Translations under genes and position numbers: made by a program
Notes under the pieces: model-generated
Told to the model about the DNA's origin: nothing
The model's database searches: none
The model's input: only the letters and a program-made list of their open reading frames with translations
Origin: Aquirhabdus sp.
GTDB lineage: Bacteria > Pseudomonadota > Gammaproteobacteria > Pseudomonadales > Moraxellaceae
Assembly: GCA_030150595.1 (NCBI GenBank)
Contig: JASLFQ010000295.1
Coordinates: 1-5,517, forward strand
Direction: 5' to 3'
Length of the DNA stretch: 5,517 bases
Shown: positions 1 to 5,503 of the stretch, in pieces
Layout: each line of letters starts with the position of its first letter
How positions within the stretch are numbered: position 1 is the stretch's first letter

Positions 1-1
1 G

Positions 2-553
2 TTACGCGCTGCGATTCGTGAAGGTAGTGCGCTCGGTGTTCAGGCAAAAAGTGTAATGGATGCTGGTGGCCTCGTGTCTGATGATTTGATCATTAATCTG
101 GTCAAAGAACGCATTAGCCAGCCTGATTGTGCAAATGGTTGTATTTTTGATGGTTTCCCGCGCACCATTCCGCAAGCAGAAGCGATGGAAGTGGCTGGCG
201 TGACGATTGATCATGTGATTGAAATTGATGTGCCTGATGAAGAAATCATCAAGCGTTTGTCAGGTCGTCGTTCACATCCTGCATCAGGTCGTATCTATCA
301 CATCATTTATAATCCGCCTAAAGTTGAAGGGATTGATGATGTGACTGGCGAACCTTTAGTTTTGCGTCCAGATGATGAAGTGGAAACAATCAAAAAGCGT
401 TTGGTGTCTTATCATAAAGAAACTGCACAGTTGGTTGGTTTTTATCAACAGCGCGCTGCGTCAGGCGAAAATGCACCGAGCTATGACAAACTGAATGGTT
501 TGGATGAAATTGCAAACGTGAAAGCAAAATTGATCGGAATTTTGGGCGAATAG
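2..553 (+). CDS. adk: Adenylate kinase, C-terminal 183 residues (5' end outside window)
   Basis: Adenylate kinase catalyses ATP + AMP <=> 2 ADP in the cytoplasm and balances adenine nucleotide pools. The visible frame is open from the first complete codon at base 2 and begins LRAAIREGS, which corresponds to about residue 35 of E. coli Adk. The P-loop (GxxGxGKGT) is therefore upstream of the window, and the full protein would be about 217 residues, normal for the family. Visible hallmarks are the AMP-binding segment [12 protein letters not shown], the FDGFPRT motif with its conserved arginine, the LID region with GRR and SGRIYH, then [16 protein letters not shown], and the late arginine in KKRLVSYH. 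The LID lacks the four zinc cysteines found in many Gram-positive enzymes, as expected for a Gram-negative long-form Adk. An ATG at 56 lies inside the conserved protein and is not the start. The gene is closed by the terminator at 581-609, so it ends its transcription unit. Family assignment is secure. Confidence 0.97.
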   Translation, partial: LRAAIREGSALGVQAKSVMDAGGLVSDDLIINLVKERISQPDCANGCIFDGFPRTIPQAEAMEVAGVTIDHVIEIDVPDEEIIKRLSGRRSHPASGRIYHIIYNPPKVEGIDDVTGEPLVLRPDDEVETIKKRLVSYHKETAQLVGFYQQRAASGENAPSYDKLNGLDEIANVKAKLIGILGE

Positions 554-580
554 TATTTCGCGCATGATTTTATGAAATAA

Positions 581-609
581 AAAGGAAAGCTGTGGCTTTC
601 CTTTTTTTT
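581..609 (+). terminator. Rho-independent terminator of adk
   Basis: A perfect 10-bp stem (AAAGGAAAGC at 581-590 with GCTTTCCTTT at 595-604) is closed by a TGTG loop. It runs into eight consecutive T residues (602-609), beginning 27 bases after the adk stop codon. This is a classic intrinsic terminator on the + strand. Confidence 0.93.
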
Positions 610-639
610 GCTCGTTAAAAAAGTATTAGATATTGAGCG

Positions 640-665
640 AAAAATTAAAAGGCCCACTTCGTGGG
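640..665 (-). terminator. Intrinsic terminator ending the minus-strand RNA
   Basis: On the minus strand CCCAC-GAA-GTGGG (665-653) forms a short GC-rich hairpin. It is followed by CC and a U-rich tail with the pattern TTTTAATTTTT (650-640). The stem is only five base pairs, but the loop and tail fit an intrinsic terminator. It could serve both the structured RNA and read-through from the minus-strand membrane protein gene ending at 953. Confidence 0.6.
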
Positions 666-720
666 TGTCTTATCATTGAACTTAGTAATGGGAGGATTCG
701 CCTACCGCGGGTCTTCTTGC

Positions 721-753
721 GACTGGGTGAAGCAGTGCTTCACTATTCCAGTC
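721..753 (-). other. Hairpin A of the structured locus
   Basis: GACTGG (721-726) pairs with CCAGTC (748-753), and GTGAAGC (727-733) pairs with GCTTCAC (737-743). This leaves a three-base loop and a TATT bulge (744-747). The result is 13 perfect base pairs in 33 bases, too regular to be chance. The same fold is possible on either strand, but the terminator at 640-665 points to the minus strand as the transcribed one. Confidence 0.75.
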
Positions 754-782
754 TCATTTCTTGGAAAAAGTAAGCATGAGGA

Positions 783-805
783 AAAACAAAGCACTGCTTT
801 GTTTT
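783..805 (-). other. Hairpin B of the structured locus
   Basis: AAAACAAAGC (783-792) and GCTTTGTTTT (796-805) form a 10-bp stem with a three-base loop. On the minus strand the stem ends in five U residues, so it resembles a weak intrinsic terminator as well as a structural hairpin. Its tip (789-799) is the exact reverse complement of the tip of the hairpin at 721-753. Confidence 0.7.
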
Positions 806-952
806 GACGCAAGGTGTCCGTCGCAAAGCTCGCTTAAAGGGAGTGATCTTTAAAATTGAGGCATACCAAAAATATCATGCATTTGAATAATTCTCAGACG
901 GCTCAAACAGTTGCTCTGGACGGGTTAGAAGCAAAAACATTTCAAATTTAGG

Positions 953-1813
953 TTATGAAATTCCCAATAGAATTTCCAATACAAACTTACTGCCAATAAA
1001 TCCAACCAAGAGAAAACCAAATCCCCATAGGGTAAATTTAATGGCACGTTGGCCACGCCAACCCATTCGCCAACGTCCGAATAATAGAACCCCAAAAATG
1101 AGCCAAGAGAGTAGGCTAAAGAAGGCTTTATGAACTAAATGCTGCGCCAGTAAATTATTCACTGACAATGCGCCAAGAAACAGTGCAATGGTTAGTAACG
1201 CAAATCCCAACAGTAGTAGATCAAATAGTAAAGACTCCATCGTTTGTAGTGGCGGCAAAACTGAAACCCAAACGCGATGAAGGCTTTTATGTTTCAGTTC
1301 GCGGTTCTGTACATGCAGCAAAACGGCTTGCGTCGCCGCCATAAACAACACGCAATACGCTGCTAATGACAGCACGATATGCCATTCTAAGCCATGTCCC
1401 ATTTGCGATAGCGGCTGATAAGGCGCGTGCCATAAAGCACCCGCAATCAAACCAAATGTCGCGACAGGAATGGCGAAGATATTCAATGCCAATACAGGTC
1501 GGTATGTACTGAATACCAGCGTGAGCGTCAACATGAGCCAACTGGTCAATGACAGAATATTAAATAAATTAAAGTCGATGCCAATCGGTGTAATGAAATT
1601 GGGAAACAAGAGCAACGCGTGCAGTGCGGCGCCTAGACAGAGTAAACCTAAGCTGACACCGTATCTCGGAGCTTGCTTGTTCCATAAATACAATAGCAAA
1701 TGCCAGAATACACCGACGTATAACGCAAGCGTCACCATCAGTATGACAAACTGTATTTGAGACAGCGCCACTGCATGAGCTGGAATATTGGTTGCGACGT
1801 TGAGGCTATTCAT
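953..1813 (-). CDS. ypjD: Inner membrane protein of the CcsA-like / YpjD family
   Basis: This 286-residue protein is almost entirely hydrophobic, with about eight transmembrane helices (near residues 20-42, 52-72, 82-101, 107-128, 144-165, 194-215, 227-246 and 258-283). It reads as the cytochrome c assembly (CcsA/CcmC-like) superfamily, YpjD branch. I see no tryptophan-rich WWD haem-handling motif, so a true cytochrome c maturation role is not supported. Histidines H145 (EWHIVLSL) and H228 (LVHKAFFSLL), placed at helix starts, are the kind of residues that bind haem in relatives. In E. coli ypjD lies beside ffh; here it also neighbours ffh but is divergent, which supports the assignment. The ATG at 1813 is the only reasonable start because an in-frame TGA lies just upstream. 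The ribosome site is weak. No terminator follows directly before the structured RNA at 640-835. The exact function of YpjD is not established to my knowledge. Confidence 0.8.
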   Translation of the reverse strand: MNSLNVATNIPAHAVALSQIQFVILMVTLALYVGVFWHLLLYLWNKQAPRYGVSLGLLCLGAALHALLLFPNFITPIGIDFNLFNILSLTSWLMLTLTLVFSTYRPVLALNIFAIPVATFGLIAGALWHAPYQPLSQMGHGLEWHIVLSLAAYCVLFMAATQAVLLHVQNRELKHKSLHRVWVSVLPPLQTMESLLFDLLLLGFALLTIALFLGALSVNNLLAQHLVHKAFFSLLSWLIFGVLLFGRWRMGWRGQRAIKFTLWGFGFLLVGFIGSKFVLEILLGIS

Positions 1814-1852
1814 GCCATTGATTCATCTTGTAAGCTAAATTGTGTAGTGTGA

Positions 1853-1877
1853 TCAGTGTATATTACTCGAACACTGA
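1853..1877. promoter_or_regulatory. Operator-like inverted repeat upstream of the ypjD-like gene
   Basis: TCAGTGT (1853-1859) and ACACTGA (1871-1877) form a perfect 7-base inverted repeat with an 11-base spacer. It lies 40 bases upstream of the ypjD-like start. The spacer carries TAATAT on the minus strand (1865-1860), a fair -10 candidate, although no good -35 accompanies it. The layout fits a dimeric repressor site over a promoter. Function is inferred from position and symmetry only. Confidence 0.35.
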
Positions 1878-2043
1878 GCAAAGTGCATCGCTGCAAAATT
1901 GCAGTGCTCGTGATAAAAAACGGATTAGTTTTTTGTGCATCATGTATTTGTGTTCTAGCGCGCTATTTTGTCTTGTTTTATCGATGTATTCTGTATTCTT
2001 TTTACGAGTTCAGCTAATCTTGACGTGCAGTAGCGCAGCATGC

Positions 2044-2072
2044 TGTTTAATACTGCGTGAATACGCTAAAAT
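2044..2072 (+). promoter_or_regulatory. Candidate sigma-70 promoter for ffh
   Basis: TAAAAT (2067-2072) matches the -10 consensus at five of six positions. It lies 17 bases after TGTTTA (2044-2049), a poor -35. A better -35-like TTGACG (2020-2025) has no well-spaced -10. If this promoter is used, the ffh leader would be roughly 100 bases long and would include the hairpin at 2101-2131. Confidence 0.3.
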
Positions 2073-2100
2073 AGCCCAATTAAGATATTTTGCACAGGGA

Positions 2101-2131
2101 AGTCTTCGTCGACCTAGTCGTCTTTAAGACT
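2101..2131 (+). other. Hairpin in the ffh leader
   Basis: AGTCTT (2101-2106) pairs with AAGACT (2126-2131). Inside, CGAC (2110-2113) pairs with GTCG (2117-2120), with an asymmetric internal loop between the two stems. It has no T-tract after it, so it is not a terminator. It sits 50-80 bases before the ffh start and could stabilise or regulate the leader; no known leader family was recognised. Confidence 0.35.
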
Positions 2132-2180
2132 GAGTTAGTTTTATATCGCTTCCAGATTCGTTATTTTAGGCTTACAGAAC

Positions 2181-3578
2181 ATGTTTGATACGTTAACCGA
2201 CCGCTTAACCCAGAGCCTCCGTACTATTTCAGGTTCAGGACAACTCACCGAAGATAATATCAAAGACACGCTACGTGAAGTACGTATGGCGTTGCTTGAA
2301 GCTGACGTTGCGTTGTCTGTTACACGTGAATTTATTGAAAAAGTAAAAACTGAAGCACTCGGTCAAGAAGTTTTAAAACAACTTTCTCCAGGTCAGGCAT
2401 TCGTCAAAATCGTTTTTGATCAACTCACTTTAATGATGGGTTCGGCAAATGAGACGCTGGATTTACATGCAAAACCACCAGTAGTGATTTTGCTGGCGGG
2501 TCTACAAGGTGCGGGGAAAACCACGACTGCAGGTAAACTTGCACGTTTCTTGAAAGAACGTCAGAAAAAGAAAGTGATGACTGTTTCTGCTGACGTCTAT
2601 CGTCCAGCTGCGATTGAGCAGTTGCGTAGTGTTTCTGCTGATGTCGGTGCGCTGTTTTCTCCATCGCATAGTGGTGAAAAGCCACTGGATATTGTGCTCC
2701 GTGCGATTGAGCAAGCTAAGATTCAATTTGCGGATGTTTTGATTGTCGATACTGCAGGTCGTCTGCATATCGATGACTCGATGATGGATGAGATTAAAGC
2801 ACTTCATGCGGCAATCAATCCAACAGAAACACTGTTTGTCGTCGACTCGATGACTGGCCAGGATGCTGCGAATACTGCGAAAGCATTTAACGATGCATTA
2901 CCATTGACGGGCGTGATCCTGACCAAGACTGATGGTGATGCACGTGGCGGTGCGGCGTTGTCAGTCCGTGCAATTACAGGTAAGCCAATTAAGTTCTTGG
3001 GCATGGGTGAAAAGCTCGATGCGCTTGAACCATTCCATCCAGAGCGTATTGCACAGCGTATTCTGGGTATGGGTGACGTGTTGTCACTGGTTGAAGAAGT
3101 TGAACGTAAGATTGATAAAGAAAAAGCCGAAAAAGTTGCGAAAAAACTGCAGAAAGGCGGTAAGTTTAATCTTGAAGATATGATGTTGCAGTTCGAACAA
3201 ATGAAAGCAATGGGTGGGATGGCTGGCTTTTTGGACAAACTACCTGGCATGAGCGGCAGTAAAATGCAGCAAGATGTGCAGAGCGCTAAGCCAGAAGCCG
3301 CAATGAAAAAAATGGAATCGATTATTCAATCCATGACGATTAAAGAGCGCCGTGATCCAGATCTCATTAATGCTAGTCGCAAGCGCCGTATTGCTGCAGG
3401 TTGCGGTATGGAAATCCAAGACGTCAACCGTTTGCTTAAACAACATGAGCAAATGGCAAAAATGATGAAAAAGATTGCCAATCCAGCAGGCATGATGAAG
3501 ATGGTTCAACGCATGAAAGGTTTGGCTGGCGGCGGTAATATGGGTGCAAGCGCAGGACCATTGTTCGGCGGCAAGTAA
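2181..3578 (+). CDS. ffh: Signal recognition particle protein Ffh (SRP54 GTPase)
   Basis: Ffh binds 4.5S RNA and signal sequences of nascent inner membrane proteins, then docks with FtsY at the membrane, with GTP hydrolysis driving transfer to the Sec translocon. The 465-residue product is a little longer than E. coli Ffh (453). The N domain (about 1-90) carries ALLEADV at 37-43. The G domain (about 95-295) shows the P-loop GLQGAGKTT (107-115), DVYRPAA (138-144), DTAGR (190-194), TKTDGD (248-253) and the closing loop GMGE (274-277). The methionine-rich M domain (about 325-465) contains the finger-loop region near 343-357 and the RNA-binding SRKRRIAAGCGM (399-410). The C-terminus ends in a Gly/Met-rich tail. 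The start ATG at 2181 gives the family-typical MFDTLTDRL; the ribosome site is weak (AGG at 2168-2170). The gene is monocistronic, with a terminator 18 bases after the stop. All motifs are intact. Confidence 0.98.
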   Translation: MFDTLTDRLTQSLRTISGSGQLTEDNIKDTLREVRMALLEADVALSVTREFIEKVKTEALGQEVLKQLSPGQAFVKIVFDQLTLMMGSANETLDLHAKPPVVILLAGLQGAGKTTTAGKLARFLKERQKKKVMTVSADVYRPAAIEQLRSVSADVGALFSPSHSGEKPLDIVLRAIEQAKIQFADVLIVDTAGRLHIDDSMMDEIKALHAAINPTETLFVVDSMTGQDAANTAKAFNDALPLTGVILTKTDGDARGGAALSVRAITGKPIKFLGMGEKLDALEPFHPERIAQRILGMGDVLSLVEEVERKIDKEKAEKVAKKLQKGGKFNLEDMMLQFEQMKAMGGMAGFLDKLPGMSGSKMQQDVQSAKPEAAMKKMESIIQSMTIKERRDPDLINASRKRRIAAGCGMEIQDVNRLLKQHEQMAKMMKKIANPAGMMKMVQRMKGLAGGGNMGASAGPLFGGK

Positions 3579-3595
3579 AACCTTTTGTAAAATCG

Positions 3596-3634
3596 AAAAA
3601 ATCCCCTATTGAATATCTAGTAGGGGATTTTTTT
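3596..3634 (+). terminator. Bidirectional intrinsic terminator between ffh and the convergent gene
   Basis: AAAAAATCCCCTA (3596-3608) pairs with TAGGGGATTTTTT (3621-3633) across a 12-base loop, and a run of seven Ts (3628-3634) follows on the + strand. On the minus strand the mirror U-run also follows the stem. It therefore can end both ffh and the minus-strand gene whose stop is at 3683. Confidence 0.93.
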
Positions 3635-3682
3635 ATGCTAACTAAACGAGTTATGTTGTTTTGGCAGTGTAAATATTTTAGA

Positions 3683-4069
3683 TCACGCCATAATAATTGA
3701 GCCGATTTCGGCACTTTGCATATTTTTAATCACAGCATGGATGACTCGATCGATGGCATTTGGCTCGAGCACGAGTGCGATTTTAACGATCTGCTTCGAG
3801 GTGATCGGTGTCATTTGTAATTCTTTCAAATGAAGATCTGCCGTTGAGACGAGCAAGCGACGAAGGACTAAAGCCTGATCTTCGGCAACAGTAAAGTGTA
3901 ATCGCGCTTTGGTCAGCTGTTTTAATGATGTCGACTGCCCTGAGTGCATTGAATTTGCACGGAGTGAGTCTTGGATGCGCTGGCGTTTTTGAGAACGGGT
4001 GGAAAGTTGCTGTGCTAGTTTCTGCTGGGGACGAGGAGAGTAGCCAGTAAACTGCTGCTGAACGTTCAT
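3683..4069 (-). CDS. Conserved-looking hypothetical protein with possible ACT-like C-terminal domain
   Basis: I do not recognise this 128-residue protein. It starts at an ATG preceded by a good ribosome site (AAAGG six bases before the start), has a plausible promoter (4104-4133) and ends near the shared terminator at 3596-3634, so it is very probably a real single gene. The first ~50 residues are polar, Gln/Ser/Arg-rich and probably disordered (for example VQQQF and QKRQR). Residues 55-128 read as alternating strands and helices: ARLHFTVAE, helix ALVLRRLLVS, LHLKELQMTP, KIALVLE, helix AIDRVIHAVIKNM, then AEIGSIIMA. This beta-alpha-beta-beta-alpha-beta order suits a small ferredoxin-like fold such as the ACT regulatory domain. 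No catalytic motif, signal peptide or membrane segment is visible. A small-molecule-binding or regulatory role is possible but is inference from predicted fold only. Confidence 0.8.
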   Translation of the reverse strand: MNVQQQFTGYSPRPQQKLAQQLSTRSQKRQRIQDSLRANSMHSGQSTSLKQLTKARLHFTVAEDQALVLRRLLVSTADLHLKELQMTPITSKQIVKIALVLEPNAIDRVIHAVIKNMQSAEIGSIIMA

Positions 4070-4103
4070 TTTAGACCTTTAAGTTAAAAATCAAGTTTGA
4101 ATC

Positions 4104-4133
4104 ATAATCATGAACTTATAAAAATCGTGTCAA
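4104..4133 (-). promoter_or_regulatory. Candidate sigma-70 promoter of the 128-residue gene
   Basis: On the minus strand a perfect TTGACA (-35, 4133-4128) is followed after 18 bases by GATTAT (4109-4104), a four-of-six -10. Transcription would start near 4097, giving a leader of under 30 bases that includes the ribosome site. It lies between the tpx terminator and the gene, so the gene is independently transcribed. Confidence 0.5.
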
Positions 4134-4176
4134 TACGGCAGGGTCGATTGTTGCATTTTGTAAAAATAAGAGTACT

Positions 4177-4214
4177 AAAAAATCCCTATGACATTTCTAT
4201 CGTAGGGATTTTTT
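4177..4214 (-). terminator. Intrinsic terminator of tpx
   Basis: AAAAAATCCCTATG (4177-4190) pairs with CGTAGGGATTTTTT (4201-4214) in a 14-bp stem with one G-T wobble and a 10-base loop. The minus-strand RNA ends in a run of six Us, 36 bases past the tpx stop. Little lies upstream on the + strand, so it mainly serves tpx. Confidence 0.92.
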
Positions 4215-4249
4215 ATATTGCGGCTGTATTAGTACGATTAATTCAGACC

Positions 4250-4747
4250 TTACAGAACAGCTAGTGCAGCAGCATAGTTTGGTTCATCGCTGACATTTTT
4301 CACTAGCTCAGCATGCAGCACTTTATTTTGTTCATCCAAAACTACAACGGCACGTGCAGCTAGACCGACGAGTGGACCTGCTGAGAAGGTCAGACCGTAG
4401 TTGCTGATGAATTCAGGGTGACGGAATGTAGATAGGTTGATGACGTTGTTTATCCCTTCAGCACCACAAAAACGTGCTTGGGCAAAAGGCAAGTCAGCAG
4501 AAATGCACAAGACCGCAGTGTTAGTCACTTTACCTGCTTGTTCGTTAAACTTGCGTACAGACGTCGCGCATGTTGGTGTATCGACGCTTGGGAAGATATT
4601 CAATACTTTACGTTTACCTGCATATGCTGCAAGTGTGACGTCGCTGAGGTCTTTCGTGGTTAGAGTAAATTCGGGAGCGGCTGAACCTTGGGTTGGGAGG
4701 TTGCCGATCAGGTTGATTTCGTTGCCGCCTAAAAGAACTGATGCCAT
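4250..4747 (-). CDS. tpx: Thiol peroxidase, atypical two-cysteine peroxiredoxin
   Basis: Tpx reduces hydrogen peroxide and, preferentially, alkyl hydroperoxides, using thioredoxin as electron donor. The 165-residue product matches the usual length (168 in E. coli). The peroxidatic cysteine is C60 in [15 protein letters not shown], with the conserved Thr three residues before it. The resolving cysteine is C94 in [17 protein letters not shown] third cysteine, C81 (AVLCISADL), is also present in E. coli Tpx. The conserved active-site arginine is in [12 protein letters not shown]. No signal peptide is visible, so it is either cytoplasmic or exported by an unseen route; E. coli Tpx was originally described as periplasmic-associated. 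The ATG at 4747 has a modest ribosome site (CAGGA, nine bases away) and gives the family-typical N-terminus. It is a single-gene unit with a strong terminator at 4177-4214. OxyR-type control is known in some relatives but no such site was recognised here. Confidence 0.96.
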   Translation of the reverse strand: MASVLLGGNEINLIGNLPTQGSAAPEFTLTTKDLSDVTLAAYAGKRKVLNIFPSVDTPTCATSVRKFNEQAGKVTNTAVLCISADLPFAQARFCGAEGINNVINLSTFRHPEFISNYGLTFSAGPLVGLAARAVVVLDEQNKVLHAELVKNVSDEPNYAAALAVL

Positions 4748-4767
4748 GTCGATACGTCCTGAGTTAT

Positions 4768-4816
4768 TGAAATTGGAGAGCTTTATCCTATACCAATTGG
4801 AATTTTGTGGTCGATG
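4768..4816 (-). promoter_or_regulatory. Weak candidate promoter of tpx
   Basis: On the minus strand TAGGAT lies within the sequence TATAGGATAAAG (4791-4780 region). It follows TCGACC by 18 bases, a four-of-six match for both elements. A CCAATTGG palindrome (4793-4800) sits in the spacer and could be an operator half or chance. The bounds are approximate and the assignment is tentative. Confidence 0.2.
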
Positions 4817-4902
4817 GATTTGGTTAAGATAGTGTTAAGGAAACTGTATTAATACTTATAAAGGCTATTTTTTGACTTGTAAAACATTCATCCTGAGCAT
4901 GT

Positions 4903-5475
4903 TTAGTCACTGTTTGTGAAATAAAATTCAGAAACTTTAATGTTAAATGGTTTGCAATGACGAAGTATAGTAATGACAACATCGTCAAATGTCCGAAACT
5001 GAGTGGAAGAGGACTGGTTATATCCTAAAATCTCACTTGAATCAATTTTAAAGGGAAATTTCTTTGAAGCACGAATAATAAGTTTAGAGTAACTTTGTTT
5101 TTTTTCTTCTTTGAAAATACTTGTATGTATGCTGGTGATTTCATTAAATGCGATATTATGTATTTTGTTAAACTCTCGCCATGTTATGCCTATCTCATTA
5201 ATAGATAAATAATACTTTGTTAGATAAATATAATAACCTGCTATTGGAAATGAAAAAGCGAAGTAGCCCCAACCAAGATAATTACTGTTAAAACCAGTAA
5301 TTGTACCGATGAAAATTGCGATAAATATTGGAAAGATGTAGACGCCTATTAATACGTTTTTTCTATAACTTGGGCTACAACGCAAAACATCTTGACCATC
5401 AACAATGTCGATTTGGCGGCAGGATAAAAAGATAATTAGTTTGATAAATGCGACTGCAAATAACACACTCAACAT
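4903..5475 (-). CDS. Hypothetical membrane protein with possible PH-like domain
   Basis: This 190-residue protein is not recognised. It begins with a hydrophobic helix (residues 2-19), a short polar stretch with a cysteine pair C19/C33, then two more helices (about 41-60 and 66-85). The rest is soluble: YYLSINEIGITWREFNKI, then NIAFNEITSIH, a Lys/Glu-rich turn, KLIIRASKKFPFKI and a C-terminal helix near 163-174. A strand-rich domain of this kind directly after paired helices, with a line of the type 'I.f.eI..I', is typical of bacterial PH-like (bPH) membrane proteins, but that is inference. The start ATG at 5475 has a good ribosome site (AGGA eight bases upstream) and a TATAAA -10 candidate beyond it. 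Codons are visibly richer in A and T than in the neighbouring genes, suggesting an accessory or recently acquired gene. No clear terminator follows it before tpx, so read-through into tpx is possible. Confidence 0.72.
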   Translation of the reverse strand: MLSVLFAVAFIKLIIFLSCRQIDIVDGQDVLRCSPSYRKNVLIGVYIFPIFIAIFIGTITGFNSNYLGWGYFAFSFPIAGYYIYLTKYYLSINEIGITWREFNKIHNIAFNEITSIHTSIFKEEKKQSYSKLIIRASKKFPFKIDSSEILGYNQSSSTQFRTFDDVVITILRHCKPFNIKVSEFYFTNSD

Positions 5476-5503
5476 GTATAGATTCCTAAAAAGAGAGGGT
5501 TTT

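Larger units (their letters stand above)
640..835 (-). ncRNA. Candidate structured small RNA, C4-antisense-like (tentative)
   Basis: Read on the minus strand, this stretch has no useful open frame but is packed with secondary structure. In transcript order it shows a 10-bp hairpin (805-783), a 13-bp hairpin with a 4-base bulge (753-721), a short unpaired-looking segment GGCGAATCCTCCCATTAC (702-685), and a GC-rich hairpin with a U-rich tail (665-640). The CCTCCC part is complementary to Shine-Dalgarno sequences. From memory, GGCGAATCCTCCC next to such hairpins resembles the C4 antisense RNAs of phages P1/P7, and C4-like small RNAs have been reported in multiple copies in Acinetobacter. The family name is therefore a recollection and was not searched. 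The 5' end is a guess: no convincing promoter was found between 840 and 950. The RNA could instead be cut from the 3' end of the upstream minus-strand mRNA (953-1813), since no terminator lies between them. Alternatively it is a degenerate repeat element. Confidence 0.5.
610..952. other. Gap without a protein gene between adk and the ypjD-like gene
   Basis: Apart from the structured minus-strand RNA candidate (640-835), nothing convincing is present. Bases 836-952 hold no hairpin strong enough to end the ypjD-like transcript and no clear promoter for the RNA. Short open stretches on both strands lack starts and ribosome sites. Confidence 0.6.
1814..2180. other. Divergent intergenic region between ypjD-like gene and ffh
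   Basis: These 367 bases separate the two divergent genes. They contain the inverted repeat at 1853-1877, a small hairpin around CTGCA-AAAT-TGCAG (1892-1905), a candidate ffh promoter (2044-2072) and a leader hairpin (2101-2131). An open frame on the + strand (1840-2127) starts with TTG, lacks a ribosome site and has an odd Cys/Ser-rich composition, so it is not annotated as a gene. No RNA family was recognised here. Confidence 0.6.

Noticed and set aside
640..835. 6S RNA, 4.5S RNA, RNase P RNA or tmRNA as the identity of the structured locus
   Set aside because: None of the conserved segments I know for those RNAs (for example the GGAAGCAG-type 4.5S loop or the RNase P GGAGGAAAGTCC block) is present, and the hairpin layout differs.
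735..845. Minus-strand frame containing KRALRRTPCVKTKQCF and ending at a stop inside hairpin A
   Set aside because: It has no start codon with a ribosome site and its sequence is dictated by hairpin arms. Similar short predicted proteins in Acinetobacter are probably mis-called structured RNA.
1840..2127. 95-codon open frame on the + strand in the intergenic region
   Set aside because: TTG start without a ribosome site, Cys/Ser-rich low-quality composition, and overlap with the likely ffh promoter and leader. It reads as untranslated DNA.
2804..3250. Long minus-strand open frame opposite ffh
   Set aside because: It is antisense to the conserved Ffh G and M domains and its protein has a Ser/Ala-rich shadow composition.
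4437..4832. Plus-strand open frame opposite tpx
   Set aside because: It overlaps the well-conserved Tpx gene on the other strand and has no ribosome site or recognisable domain.
4846..4855. GTATTAATAC palindrome between tpx and the terminal gene
   Set aside because: A ten-base A+T-rich palindrome is expected by chance in such DNA, and its position matches no clear promoter.
4879..4911. AAACAT/ATGTTT stem downstream of the terminal membrane gene
   Set aside because: Only six A+T-rich pairs with an 11-base loop and no following U-run, so it is not a credible terminator.
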